Shown: positions 1 to 8,398, counted from the first letter of the stretch. The stretch: DNA of 37,857 nucleotides from CAYPCH01 sp964409165 (GCA_964409165.1 CAYPCH010000021.1:1-37857), one strand, 5' to 3'. Notes: generated from the letters alone by a model not told the origin. A program made the numbers and translations.

Positions 1-1
1 C

Positions 2-124
2 AATATCACAATAAACGATTTTTTGCAAGTATTTTATGCGAATGATGAAGATATAACTTCCATTAATATTTCTGATTATCAATTTGACGGGCAACAAAAA
101 AGCAAAAGCACCTGCTCCATATAA
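2..124 (+). CDS. Possible C-terminal end of a plus-strand gene (partial)
   Basis: Frame 2 is open from the window edge to a TAA at 122-124, giving about 40 residues (begins NITINDFLQVFYANDED). The composition is protein-like, but there is no recognisable domain and the start lies outside the window. The last codons run into the left arm of the hairpin at 104-140, so this could equally be a chance open stretch. No function is proposed. Confidence 0.3.
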   Translation, partial: NITINDFLQVFYANDEDITSINISDYQFDGQQKSKSTCSI

Positions 125-140
125 GGGGCAAGGTGCTTTT
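104..140 (-). terminator. Rho-independent terminator downstream of leuS
   Basis: A 10-bp perfect inverted repeat (AAAAGCACCT at 104-113, AGGTGCTTTT at 131-140) encloses a 17-nt loop. Read on the minus strand, the hairpin is followed by a T-rich run (rc of 94-103), as expected for termination of the leuA-leuS region. On the plus strand only a short T-run follows, so a bidirectional role is possible but weaker. Confidence 0.75.
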
Positions 141-160
141 AAATGCTTTGCATATTATTA

Positions 161-220
161 GACCCATTTCCTGAAAGGAAATCCGGCAAAAAGGTAAGGG
201 ACTCAATGTTCCGAAGTTTT
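161..220 (+). repeat. Dispersed intergenic repeat, copy A
   Basis: This stretch contains a small hairpin (ATTTCCT-GAA-AGGAAAT, 166-182), then a block ending GGGACTCAATGTTCCGAAG. It is recognisably the same as 24662-24723 read on the minus strand, and more loosely the same as 19652-19729. The repeat abuts the leuS stop codon. It has no coding content of its own. Confidence 0.55.
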
Positions 221-2785
221 TTATTTCACAACAAGATTAACCAGCTTATTGGGTACAACGATAGTTTTGACTATACTTTTGCCCTCAAGTAACTCTGCTA
301 TCTTTTCCAGCTGTTTTGCTTCACTCTGAAGTTTCTCGTTATCGCTGTCCATGTCGGTTATAAAGGTGTCTTTTATTTTCCCGTTTATTTGGACAACAAT
401 TTCAATTTCGCTTAGTTTTGTGAGACTCTCATCATATCCCGGCCATTTTGCAAGGAATATTGACGAATTGTTGAGAAGAATACTCTGCCACAGTTCTTCA
501 CATATATGAGGAGCAAAAGGTGCAAGGAGTATTAGATAGTGTTCAATAAGGTCTTTTGAAAAAGAGTTATCCATGTTTTTGGCTTCATTTATAAACTCCA
601 TAAACGCACTTATTGCAGTATTGAATTTGAATGTTTCAAGCCTATCCACAATTTTTTTGTTTAGTCGGTGTACAAGCTGCATTGCTTTCTTTGAAGGCTT
701 ATCCACCAAGTTTGATTCTGCTACAAAATACCAGGTTTTTTGTAGGAAAGAGTAACATCCCTTTATTCCATCGTCATTCCACTCACTGTCGAGAGTTGGA
801 TCGCCCGTGAAAAGTTCGTAAAGCCTTACCGAATCAGTACCGTACTTTTCAACCAATTCATCAGGGCTTACACCGTTTCCTTTTGACTTGCTCATTTTTT
901 CCATGGTTTTTTCAAGTGTTGAACCGTCATGAGGGCAGACTACATTGTCTTTGCCAAATTCGCTGCCCAGTTCATCGCTTGAAACCCATTTCTTTTCAAC
1001 TGGACACCTGTATGCAACTCTGCATATCATGCCCTGGTTAAAAAGTCTTTTAAAAGGTTCGTTAAATTCAAGAACTCCGCAGTCATAAAGAACCTTTGTC
1101 CAGAATCTTGCATACAACAGATGCAGTACAGCATGTTCAATTCCTCCGACATACATATCAACAGGAAGCCACTTTTTAATGGCTGCCGGGTCGGCAATAG
1201 CTTCGCTGAAATAAGGGGATGCATACCTGACAAAATACCAGCTTGAGCCAGCCCACTGGGGCATGGTATCTGTTTCACGCTTTGCATCACCGCCACACTC
1301 GGGACATTTTGTATTTACCCACTCACTGATTGCGGCAAGGGGAGATTCTGCAGACCCTGTAGGTTGATAAGCCTCAATGTCGGGCAGCATGACAGGAAGA
1401 TCCTTTTCAGGAACCGCAACAGTTCCACATTTTTCGCAGTGGATTATGGGAATAGGTTCTCCCCAGTAACGCTGACGGGCAAAAATCCAATCCCTGAGCT
1501 TGTATGTGATTGTTGATTTGCCTTTGCTTTTATCTTCTAAAAATGAAATTACCTTTTTCTTTGCATCCGAAACATTAAGACCGTTAATAAAATCAGAATT
1601 TACCAATTTACCGTCGCCTATATAGGCCTGCGTCAGATTTCCGGAAGAGTCTTTGTTAGCTTCGCCTGATTCAATAACCTCAATAACAGGAATACTATAT
1701 TTTGTTGCAAATTCAAAGTCTCTCTCGTCGTGGGCAGGAACAGCCATAATTGAGCCTGTTCCGTAATCCATAAGTACATAATCGGCTACCCAAACAGGGA
1801 TTTTTTTGTCATTAACCGGATTAAGAGCATAGGAACCTGTAAATACACCGGTTTTTTCACGATCCTGCTTCTGACGGTCAATATTTGAAAGGGTTTGAGA
1901 ATTTTTGATATATGTTTCAACATCACTCTTTCTATCTGACGTTGAAAGCTCAAGTGCCATTGGGTGTTCTGGTGCGAGAACCATAAAAGTTGCTCCGAAC
2001 AATGTATCTGGTCTGGTGGTGAATACATCTATATTGAAATTTTCATCCTTTTTGGGAGATGCGACTGTAAAAGTGACTGTAGCACCTTCTGAACGGCCGA
2101 TCCAGTTTCTCTGCATTTCTTTAACTTTTGAAGGCCAATCCAGTTCGTCAAGGTCTTTTAATAGGCGTTCAGCATACTCGGTTATCTTTAACATCCACTG
2201 GTTTTTGAAGATTTTACGGATGCTTGGTCCTCCGCAGCGCTCACATTTTCCGCCGTCAACTTCTTCGTTTGCAAGCACTACTTTGCAGTCGTCACACCAG
2301 TTGACAGGCTGCTTCTTCTGATAAGCAAGTTTCTTTTTGTAAAGTTGCAAAAAAATCCACTGTGTCCATCTGTAGTAATCCGGGTCTGAAGTTGTCACTT
2401 CTCTGTTCCAGTCATATATGCAACCAATTTCTTTGAGCTGGCGTCTCATATTGTCTATATTTTTTCTAGTACTGATTTTAGGATGGATTCCTTTTTTGAT
2501 TGCGTCTGTTTCAGCAGGCAGTCCGAAGTTGTCCCATCCCATGGGATGCAGAACATTGTATCCTGATAATACTTTATAACGGCTCCACACATCGCTAAGG
2601 ACATATCCGCGCCAGTGTCCGACATGGAGTCCGGAACCTGAGGGGTAAGGGAACATGTCCAGACAGTAGTATGTTGGTTTATCGGCATGAAGTTTATTAT
2701 CAACATTGTATAACTGTTGCTCCTCCCATTTTTTTCTCCAAGAAACTTCGAACGATGAGGGCTTATATTTTTTGTGTTGTTCCAT
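221..2785 (-). CDS. leuS: Leucyl-tRNA synthetase
   Basis: Class Ia aminoacyl-tRNA synthetase that charges tRNA-Leu in the cytosol. The 854-residue product has the HIGH-type motif HVGH at residues 54-57 inside FPYPSGSGLHVGH. It also has paired Cys motifs (CDDC...CERC, CEKC...CPEC), a large inserted editing domain, the WAGSSWY core and KMSKS at about 630-634. Length and order fit bacterial LeuS. The start at 2785 (MEQHKKYKP) is chosen because GGAGG lies 8 nt upstream. The in-frame ATG at 2800 overlaps that Shine-Dalgarno, and the upstream extension would translate the palindrome. It lies 152 bp downstream of leuA on the same strand but has its own sigma-A promoter (2898-2926) and no T-box of its own. 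Confidence 0.97.
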   Translation of the reverse strand: MEQHKKYKPSSFEVSWRKKWEEQQLYNVDNKLHADKPTYYCLDMFPYPSGSGLHVGHWRGYVLSDVWSRYKVLSGYNVLHPMGWDNFGLPAETDAIKKGIHPKISTRKNIDNMRRQLKEIGCIYDWNREVTTSDPDYYRWTQWIFLQLYKKKLAYQKKQPVNWCDDCKVVLANEEVDGGKCERCGGPSIRKIFKNQWMLKITEYAERLLKDLDELDWPSKVKEMQRNWIGRSEGATVTFTVASPKKDENFNIDVFTTRPDTLFGATFMVLAPEHPMALELSTSDRKSDVETYIKNSQTLSNIDRQKQDREKTGVFTGSYALNPVNDKKIPVWVADYVLMDYGTGSIMAVPAHDERDFEFATKYSIPVIEVIESGEANKDSSGNLTQAYIGDGKLVNSDFINGLNVSDAKKKVISFLEDKSKGKSTITYKLRDWIFARQRYWGEPIPIIHCEKCGTVAVPEKDLPVMLPDIEAYQPTGSAESPLAAISEWVNTKCPECGGDAKRETDTMPQWAGSSWYFVRYASPYFSEAIADPAAIKKWLPVDMYVGGIEHAVLHLLYARFWTKVLYDCGVLEFNEPFKRLFNQGMICRVAYRCPVEKKWVSSDELGSEFGKDNVVCPHDGSTLEKTMEKMSKSKGNGVSPDELVEKYGTDSVRLYELFTGDPTLDSEWNDDGIKGCYSFLQKTWYFVAESNLVDKPSKKAMQLVHRLNKKIVDRLETFKFNTAISAFMEFINEAKNMDNSFSKDLIEHYLILLAPFAPHICEELWQSILLNNSSIFLAKWPGYDESLTKLSEIEIVVQINGKIKDTFITDMDSDNEKLQSEAKQLEKIAELLEGKSIVKTIVVPNKLVNLVVK

Positions 2786-2807
2786 TTCTTTTTCCTCCAT
2801 TAAGTAT

Positions 2808-2869
2808 AAGAGGGACAAAGGGACAGGTACCTTGTCCCGGGACAAGGTACCTGTCCCTTTGTCCCTCTT
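2808..2869. repeat. 62-bp perfect palindrome in the leuS leader
   Basis: Positions 2808-2869 form a perfect 31+31 bp inverted repeat with no loop, centred on CCCGGG (2836-2841) and built from nested GGGACA / TGTCCC units. With one mismatch it extends to 2804-2873. It falls between the leuS -10 box and the leuS ribosome binding site, so the transcript leader can fold into a very stable hairpin. No T-run follows on either strand, so it is not a classical terminator. It resembles REP-like palindromes; the motif GGTACCTGTC recalls GGTGCCTGTC in the hairpin at 13023-13079. Confidence 0.85.
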
Positions 2870-2897
2870 GTACCGATAATTTTTTTCATTTCTTTAT

Positions 2898-2926
2898 AAT
2901 ATATAATAGTTTGTATTTGCAGTCAA
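2898..2926 (-). promoter_or_regulatory. Sigma-A promoter of leuS
   Basis: On the minus strand, TTGACT (2921-2926) and TATATT (2898-2903) are separated by exactly 17 nt. This gives leuS a start site near 2891 that is independent of the leuA T-box, with the palindrome inside the leader. Confidence 0.65.
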
Positions 2927-2937
2927 GAAATCATGCA

Positions 2938-4506
2938 TTACGAGTGTCCCAGAACATCCTCAATAATAATTTTATTTACACCATTCAAGTATGCATAACC
3001 ACTGGCCTTAATTATGTCTGTGTCGGTTGCATTTGCTGAATAAATCTTATCTTTATACTGAAGTCTGATGTTGACTTTACCTAGAGCTTCCTTACCCTTT
3101 GTAATGCTGCTTGTTTTATATTCCTTCAATTCAATATTCATACCGACCAAGTCTTTAATTGCTGTATAGAGTGCATCAATCGGACCGTCTCCCACTGAGC
3201 TGGTTTTCAAAATTTCGTTTCCTTTCTTAAGCTTTACAGAAGCAGACGGAAATATATCGTTACTTATTACCTGGGCACTGTCCAGCGTAAAAATACTTTC
3301 TGTGATTTTTTTGCCGTTTTCATCAAGCTCTTTGCCGTACTGTGAATTGAACTTTTCAATAAGATAGAACAAGTCGGCATCATAAACTTCTTTTTTGGTA
3401 TCGGCCAACTCCAGAAACATAGCGAATATAGACTCAAACTCAGTCTCACTGAAATTATTGTAGCCTAGGTTGCTAAGTGCATTTTTAAACGCATGTCTGC
3501 CCGACCTTGCCGTAAGAATAAGTTCCATTCCGTCAACGCCTACATCATCAGGGTTTATGATTTCATATGAGTCTCTGGCTTTTAACAAACCATCCTGATG
3601 AATTCCAGAAGAATGTGCAAAGGCATTGCCACCGGTAATTGCCTTATTAACCTGAACTTCAAGCCCCATAAGTGCTGTAGCGAGGTTGGAAGTTCGCTTG
3701 ATTTCTTTTGTGTCCACATTTGTGAAAGCATTGTAATAATCCGAACGCACCTTGATACCCATAACTACTTCTTCTAAAGCAGCATTACCTGCCCTTTCTC
3801 CAATACCGTTTATGGTACATTCAACTTTGTCAGCTCCATTTTTTACTGCTATCAGCGTATTTGCTGTTGCAAGTCCTGTATCATTGTGGCAGTGCACGCT
3901 TAACAGAACCTTGTCATTCAAATTTTTAAGCCTGTAGTTTATCTTCCTGATTATTTCGCCAAACTCTTCCGGAACAGCGTACCCTACTGTATCGGGAACA
4001 TTTATAATTGTGGCACCGGCTTTTACTACTGCTTCAATTGTTTTCCACATGTACTCAAAGTCTGATCTAGAGGCGTCTTCCGTTGAATACTGGACATCCG
4101 GAAGCAATGTTTTTGCGTATTTTACACTTTCTACTCCCTGTTCTAAAACTTGTTCTTTAGTTTTGTGGAATTTTTTTTCAACATGTATGTCCGATGTTCC
4201 GAGAACAATGTGAATAAGCGGGCGCTTTGCGTGCTTTACACCCTCATAAACCGCATCAATGTCGCTCTTAACAGCCCTCGCAAGAGCTGTTATAACAATG
4301 TCGTCATCGCCTACAGCTTTTGCGACTTCTGCAACAGCCTTCAAATCGCCGGGGGATGACATCGGAAAGCCTGCCTCAATAAAATCAACCTTCAACCTCT
4401 TTAACTGCTTTGCAAATTCAAGTTTTTCGAACATATTTAACTTAGCACCCGGTACTTGCTCACCGTCTCTCAAAGATGTATCCAACACCCAAATTTTACG
4501 ACTCAT
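2938..4506 (-). CDS. leuA: 2-isopropylmalate synthase
   Basis: Condenses 2-oxoisovalerate with acetyl-CoA, the first committed step of leucine synthesis. The 522-residue protein has the N-terminal TIM-barrel signature LRDGEQVPGA and the metal-binding HCHNDTG. It also has the family motif NGIGERAGNAALEEV, the conserved HSSGIHQDG, and a C-terminal region of LeuA allosteric-domain size (about residues 385-522), the site of leucine feedback in this family. The ATG at 4506 follows AGGAGG with an 8-nt spacer. The close relatives homocitrate and citramalate synthase are alternatives, but the leucine T-box upstream and leuS downstream favour LeuA. Expression is predicted to rise when uncharged tRNA-Leu accumulates. 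Confidence 0.93.
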   Translation of the reverse strand: MSRKIWVLDTSLRDGEQVPGAKLNMFEKLEFAKQLKRLKVDFIEAGFPMSSPGDLKAVAEVAKAVGDDDIVITALARAVKSDIDAVYEGVKHAKRPLIHIVLGTSDIHVEKKFHKTKEQVLEQGVESVKYAKTLLPDVQYSTEDASRSDFEYMWKTIEAVVKAGATIINVPDTVGYAVPEEFGEIIRKINYRLKNLNDKVLLSVHCHNDTGLATANTLIAVKNGADKVECTINGIGERAGNAALEEVVMGIKVRSDYYNAFTNVDTKEIKRTSNLATALMGLEVQVNKAITGGNAFAHSSGIHQDGLLKARDSYEIINPDDVGVDGMELILTARSGRHAFKNALSNLGYNNFSETEFESIFAMFLELADTKKEVYDADLFYLIEKFNSQYGKELDENGKKITESIFTLDSAQVISNDIFPSASVKLKKGNEILKTSSVGDGPIDALYTAIKDLVGMNIELKEYKTSSITKGKEALGKVNIRLQYKDKIYSANATDTDIIKASGYAYLNGVNKIIIEDVLGHS

Positions 4507-4592
4507 AATAAAATCCTCCTATTCACTTTAATATTAATCTTTTTTTATGTCACCAGTATGCATTTCTTAAACAATATAGAATTCTATAAAAT

Positions 4593-4861
4593 AAAAAAAC
4601 CCGTCTCTAAATTAAAGAGACGAGATTTACCCGCGGTACCACCCTTATTGGTTATTAAAATAACCCAACTCATTCAACAGCTAACACTGTCTACCCTTGT
4701 AACGTAGGGGTAACGACTTTCCCTAATCTCAGGAAAGTAACTCAAAGACGAGTTCAAAGGTAAGAGCATTACTGCATCTCAACAACCGCAGCTTTCTGTA
4801 AACCTCTTAAATCTTTTACTACTTCTTATCATTGTATTTAACAATATTTGCTTATAATTAA
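4593..4861 (-). promoter_or_regulatory. T-box leader (leucine specifier) of leuA
   Basis: The minus strand carries the T-box sequence AAGGGTGGTACCGCG (rc of 4632-4646). It is followed by a terminator stem CGTCTCT...AGAGACG (4602-4622) and a run of seven Ts (rc of 4593-4599). Upstream is a Stem I region with GAACTC (rc of 4750-4755), giving CTC, a leucine codon, as specifier. Uncharged tRNA-Leu should stabilise the antiterminator and allow leuA transcription. T-box mechanism and architecture are established knowledge; the specifier position was read by eye. Confidence 0.92.
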
Positions 4862-4866
4862 ATAAA

Positions 4867-4895
4867 TTATACACTGCACTCAATAATTTGTCAAC
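4867..4895 (-). promoter_or_regulatory. Sigma-A promoter of the leuA T-box transcript
   Basis: On the minus strand, TTGACA (4890-4895) and TATAAT (4867-4872) are consensus hexamers with a 17-nt spacer. The predicted start near 4861 fits the 5' end of the T-box. The repeat at 4911 begins 15 bp upstream of the -35. Confidence 0.85.
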
Positions 4896-4910
4896 TACTA
4901 TTTTTTTTTT

Positions 4911-5199
4911 TGAGTTTCCCCATTTTTTTAATGTAGTGCTAAATAGTCCGGTTTGGCTGTGGACATGAAATGCTACAGAATTCAACGCTAACCCAAGAGT
5001 TGGCAATACTCGTTCGCTAAGAAATTCCTCCGCATTTCATGCCCCCATCCAAACCTGGTTAGTAGCTGGAATTAGCTTTTACATCTTTAGAATTAGCCTA
5101 AGGATAAAGTTATTAACATTTTTAAGCCTTTTTTAAAACTTATCTAGAACTTTAAAAAGTTATCCGCAGATTTGCCTTTAGATAGTGCAAAAGCCCGCC
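4911..5199. repeat. Long intergenic repeat, copy 1 (289 bp)
   Basis: This segment matches 36368-36588 in the same orientation over nearly its whole length, from TTGAGTTTTCCC-like sequence to AAAAGCCCGCC. The main difference is about 70 bp present only here, bracketed by a perfect 10-bp inverted repeat (CATGAAATGC 4964-4973, GCATTTCATG 5032-5041). No plausible reading frame was found. Shared TAGTGC-AAA-AGCCCG-like motifs occur near both ends. Copy 2 is followed by a decayed transposase, so this may be a solo end or MITE-like remnant of that element. Confidence 0.75.
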
Positions 5200-5448
5200 C
5201 AAAGGAAGGTGTCCGATTATTCCTGGAAAAGACACCTCCATCACAACAACTTGATACTTTCAAAGCCTTTAAGTTTAAAGTTTCCTCAGCTTTTTGTTTT
5301 TAATTTTGGGAAACTTAAACTATTTTTGAAAAGGGGTACATAAATTATAATCGTTACTTTTTCCTGTTTTAGGTTGTATAATCAATAAGAAGTATAATTT
5401 GCAATGTTATATTTATGCTAGATACTGGCAAAGTGAGGTGTAAATGGC
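5200..5448. other. Intergenic region upstream of the ECF sigma gene
   Basis: AT-rich and apparently non-coding. It holds two inverted repeats: AGGTGTC/GACACCT (5207-5213, 5231-5237) and GTTTAAAGTTTCC/GGGAAACTTAAAC with one bulge (5273-5285, 5308-5320). Two TATAAT boxes occur at 5377-5382 and 5393-5398; the first has a poor -35 (TTACTT) at 17 nt. GGGAAACTT at 5308-5316 resembles an ECF-type -35, but no CGTC-like -10 was seen, so autoregulation is not established. Confidence 0.4.
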
Positions 5449-6021
5449 TTGAACATACGTGAACAAAAAAATATTGATGCTATTCTTGTAGACAAAGCAT
5501 TAAAAGGGGATACTGAAGCTTTTTCTAACTTGGTTCTTAAATATGAAAACCGTTTATATGGCTTTTTATATAAAATCACATTCTCAAAAGAAGATACTGA
5601 AGACATATTTCAGGAAACATTTTTAAAAGCTTACAATAACCTTTACAGATATGATAACAAATGGGCTTTTTCAACGTGGTTATATAAAATAGCTATAAAC
5701 ATTTTTAAAAATTACTACAAAAAGAAAAAAGTTACCATGTGTTGTTATGATGAAATTCCTGATGTGAAATGTGATTTAAGTGTTTCTCCTGAGATAGCTT
5801 TAGAGATCAAAGATAGCAAAAAACAAATTTTAGAGATAATAAATAGCTTGAGTTTTGGTCAAAAAACTGCAGTGTGTTTAAGGTATTTTAATGATTTAGA
5901 ATATAAAGAAATAGGTCGTATAATGAATATATCCTTGGGTGCTGCAAAAATGAAGGTGCAAAGGGCTAAAAACATACTGTGTGAGAGAATTGACCAATTG
6001 GTCAAGGAAGGAGTGATATAA
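5449..6021 (+). CDS. ECF (sigma-70 family, extracytoplasmic function) sigma factor
   Basis: 190-residue sigma factor with only regions 2 and 4. Region 2 is at about residues 25-95 (YENRLYGFLYKIT, DIFQETFLKAYNNL, FSTWLYKIAIN). Region 4 is at about 125-185, with the helix-turn-helix YKEIGRIMNISLGAAKMKVQRAK. It directs RNA polymerase to promoters of an envelope response and is normally held inactive by the membrane protein encoded next. A TTG start at 5449 is used because GAGGTG lies 8 nt upstream and the nearby ATG at 5444 meets a stop after two codons. The stop codon is immediately followed by the anti-sigma ATG, so the pair is translationally linked. Confidence 0.9.
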   Translation: MNIREQKNIDAILVDKALKGDTEAFSNLVLKYENRLYGFLYKITFSKEDTEDIFQETFLKAYNNLYRYDNKWAFSTWLYKIAINIFKNYYKKKKVTMCCYDEIPDVKCDLSVSPEIALEIKDSKKQILEIINSLSFGQKTAVCLRYFNDLEYKEIGRIMNISLGAAKMKVQRAKNILCERIDQLVKEGVI

Positions 6022-7518
6022 ATGAAATGTAAATATGATAATAGTAGTATTATTGCATATATGGAGGGTGATCTGTCGGATTTTGAAGGAGAAGAGTTTA
6101 AACAGCACATCAAGTCCTGTGAGAAATGTGCCAAAAAGTTAAGAATTCTTATTTATGCAGAAAATTATTTTAAGCAAGATACAGAAATAAAGCAATCTTT
6201 AGCAAACAATGTTATGACTAAAATAGATAAGAATAGATACAGAGATAATACAATATTAACTAAAATTGCGTCTGTTTATTACAGAAACATGTCTGTGTGG
6301 AAGACTGTACTTCCAGCAACGGCTGCTATAATACTAGCTGTTTTGGTGTTGCAGTACGGCAACAATTTCATCATCGGTATTAAGGATAATATTGTTGCAG
6401 GTATAAGGCAAATGGATCATGAAAGAAATACGCAATTAAATAACAACGAAATAGCTTTTAAAACACCGGCGCAATCATCCGTTCCAACACCTGCTCCTAC
6501 GCCGGCAGAAGAAAAAGAGACTTTTGTACCTGATATGAACGGGATACAGGAAATTATGGCGTTAAGTAAAGAACAGGTAATTGAAAGGTTAGGGGACAAT
6601 TACAAAATAGTGCCTGCAGGTGCGGAACATGCGGAAGATGGTTACAGATATGAAGAATATGGGATGACAATTATATTTGTACACACTTTATCTGGTACTA
6701 TTATTGGGACAATAGAATGCGATGAGAAAGTAAATATTAATGGTGTAAAATTAGGAATGACGATTCCTGAAATAGAAAACATTTTAGGTGAAGGTAAAAA
6801 AAGGGAATTAGTAGTAATAGAACCGGAACAACCTGAATATGCGTTATTCTACATATATAGTGACAAAACTACGGTATGGTTTGGCAGTATGGAGGAAAAA
6901 GGTGTTACTACAGAATTACAAATTAGAAGGTATTCTGGGCCTTTTCCAACACCTGCTCCGACGACACCTGTTCCTATAGAAGATATTGAGGGATATATAC
7001 CAGATATGAACGGGATACAGGAAATTATGGCATTAAGTAAAGAACAGGTAATCAAAAGGTTAGGGAATAATTACAAAATAGTGCCTGCAGGTGCAGAAAA
7101 TGCAGAAGAAGGTTACAGATATGAGAAATACGGAATGACAATTATATTTTATGGTTCTAAGATCGGGGCAATTGAATGCGATGAGAAAGTAAACATTAAT
7201 GGAGTTAAATTAGGAATGACGATTCCTGAAATAAAGAATATTTTAGGTGAAGGTGAAACTAGAAGTCTTGTAATAATAGAACCGGAACAACCTAAATATG
7301 CTTTATTCTACATATATGATAACAGAGTTATGGTATGGTTTGGCAACATGGAGGAAAATGGTGTTACTACAGAATTACGGATTAATAGGTATGTTGGTCC
7401 TCTCCCAACACCTGTTCCTACGGAAAGGATTGGGGGCTTTATACCTGATATAAACGGAATAACGGAAATTATGGCGTTAAATAAAGAACAGGTTATTGAA
7501 AGGTTGGGGGACAATTGA
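6022..7518 (+). CDS. Membrane anti-sigma factor with duplicated extracellular repeats
   Basis: 498 residues. The N-terminal zinc-finger anti-sigma domain (HIKSCEKC, about residues 32-39) should bind the ECF factor. A transmembrane helix follows at about 92-115, then Thr/Pro linkers (PTPAPTPAEE). Tandem extracellular repeats start at about residues 169, 326 and 474 with (V/I)PDMNGIQEIMALSKEQ, each containing NINGVKLGMTIPEI. The second half of the unit resembles BamE/DUF4309-like folds; that is inference. Repeats 1 and 2 are about 150 residues and very similar even in DNA, indicating recent duplication. Repeat 3 stops after about 25 residues, so the protein looks truncated. The 37-bp dispersed repeat at 7524 begins a few bases after the stop. 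The ATG abuts the sigma stop, with AAGGAAGGAG as RBS. Confidence 0.87.
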   Translation: MKCKYDNSSIIAYMEGDLSDFEGEEFKQHIKSCEKCAKKLRILIYAENYFKQDTEIKQSLANNVMTKIDKNRYRDNTILTKIASVYYRNMSVWKTVLPATAAIILAVLVLQYGNNFIIGIKDNIVAGIRQMDHERNTQLNNNEIAFKTPAQSSVPTPAPTPAEEKETFVPDMNGIQEIMALSKEQVIERLGDNYKIVPAGAEHAEDGYRYEEYGMTIIFVHTLSGTIIGTIECDEKVNINGVKLGMTIPEIENILGEGKKRELVVIEPEQPEYALFYIYSDKTTVWFGSMEEKGVTTELQIRRYSGPFPTPAPTTPVPIEDIEGYIPDMNGIQEIMALSKEQVIKRLGNNYKIVPAGAENAEEGYRYEKYGMTIIFYGSKIGAIECDEKVNINGVKLGMTIPEIKNILGEGETRSLVIIEPEQPKYALFYIYDNRVMVWFGNMEENGVTTELRINRYVGPLPTPVPTERIGGFIPDINGITEIMALNKEQVIERLGDN

Positions 7519-7523
7519 TTGAT

Positions 7524-7560
7524 GCGGCAAAGAGACCATAAATACTGTGGGAAAGTTGAG
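7524..7560 (+). repeat. 37-bp dispersed repeat, copy 1
   Basis: GCGGCAAAGAGACCATAAAT and the following 17 bases match 24545-24581 on the opposite strand at 35 of 37 positions. It lies just after the truncated third repeat of the anti-sigma gene. The other copy lies just after the hydrolase gene. The rest of 7561-7660 is AT-rich and shows nothing recognisable. Confidence 0.7.
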
Positions 7561-7660
7561 ATGATAAGCTAAATGAAGAATGGAAGAAATAGAACTCATT
7601 TTCTATAGTTCCCTAAGTAAATTTATATGAATGATTTATAAGTTGTAGCATTTATTCATG

Positions 7661-7708
7661 TTGACAAGTATTTTTTTTGAGCGCATACTTTAAAATATAA
7701 AGTACTTT
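7661..7708 (+). promoter_or_regulatory. Promoter with overlapping inverted-repeat operator
   Basis: TTGACA (7661-7666), a 17-nt spacer and CATACT (7684-7689) form a candidate promoter. TACTTTA-N5-TAAAGTA (7686-7704) overlaps the -10, and AAAGTACTTT (7699-7708) is a second palindrome. Their position suggests binding of a repressor, plausibly the winged-helix protein encoded at 8399. Confidence 0.55.
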
Positions 7709-7746
7709 ATTATTTTGAAGTATTAAAAACTAAGGAGGTTGTTTAT

Positions 7747-8397
7747 ATGGATGAAAAGATACTTAATGAGGCAGTAGAAAACATTTCTCTGATACGGGGA
7801 GTTATTGACCGTACCCGCAAATCTTTTGCAGCATTTAGCAGGATATTTATATACTGGGGATTGCTTTTTATACTCAACAGCATGCTGCAGGAGATAATGC
7901 TGGCAAATAAAGAACAGGTATCATCAATACTTACCAAGTTTCCATTTGTAAACTATGTGTTTCCCGTTGGCATTATTGCTTTATTTGCGTTTCTGATTTA
8001 CAGGAGCATCTCTAAAAAAATACCCCTGGTAGGTCTGGAAAAACATTTGATGAAGATATGGATGCTTATTTTATTATTGAACGTAATACCACATAGGATT
8101 TCTATAGCTACAACTGCTGGTGTTGACTTGGGACTTGTTACTGTTGAGACAGATAACTTGGGAGTTATGCTTTTTAGTCTGGCAATTGCTCTTATAATTA
8201 CTTCAATGTTTACTGAATATAAGCAGCCGATGTATGTTGGTTTAGTTTATATTTTTATCAGTGTGCTGCATTCATGCTTTGCACCTATTATAATAATTCC
8301 TCAGCCATTGGTACAGATTATATGTTTTGTGTCTCTGCCTTTTACCTTTCTGTATACTGGATTTTTCTTTAAGTCCCGGCAGGCAGGGAGGGAGTAA
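7747..8397 (+). CDS. Six-helix membrane protein, partner of the winged-helix regulator
   Basis: 216 residues with about six hydrophobic segments (near residues 28-48, 58-80, 98-115, 135-155, 160-180 and 185-208) and a charged N-terminus. No catalytic motif is visible. RBS AAGGAGG precedes the ATG at 7747. The next gene begins one base after its stop, so the two form an operon. Small multi-helix membrane proteins paired with PF13601-type winged-helix regulators are common in Firmicutes, but their role is not defined. Function unknown. Confidence 0.8.
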   Translation: MDEKILNEAVENISLIRGVIDRTRKSFAAFSRIFIYWGLLFILNSMLQEIMLANKEQVSSILTKFPFVNYVFPVGIIALFAFLIYRSISKKIPLVGLEKHLMKIWMLILLLNVIPHRISIATTAGVDLGLVTVETDNLGVMLFSLAIALIITSMFTEYKQPMYVGLVYIFISVLHSCFAPIIIIPQPLVQIICFVSLPFTFLYTGFFFKSRQAGRE

Positions 8398-8398
8398 A

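Noticed and set aside
2786..2845. N-terminal extension of LeuS to 2845
   Set aside because: The extension would translate the palindrome, has no RBS, and its inner ATG at 2800 overlaps the Shine-Dalgarno of the start at 2785.
2808..2869. Palindrome considered as a leuA terminator
   Set aside because: No T-run follows on the minus strand and a leuS promoter lies upstream of it, so it is in the leuS leader instead.
5161..5170. DnaA-box-like TTATCCGCA in the long repeat (also in copy 2)
   Set aside because: One mismatch to the consensus, single per copy, no cluster of boxes and no dnaA or dnaN nearby, so not an origin.
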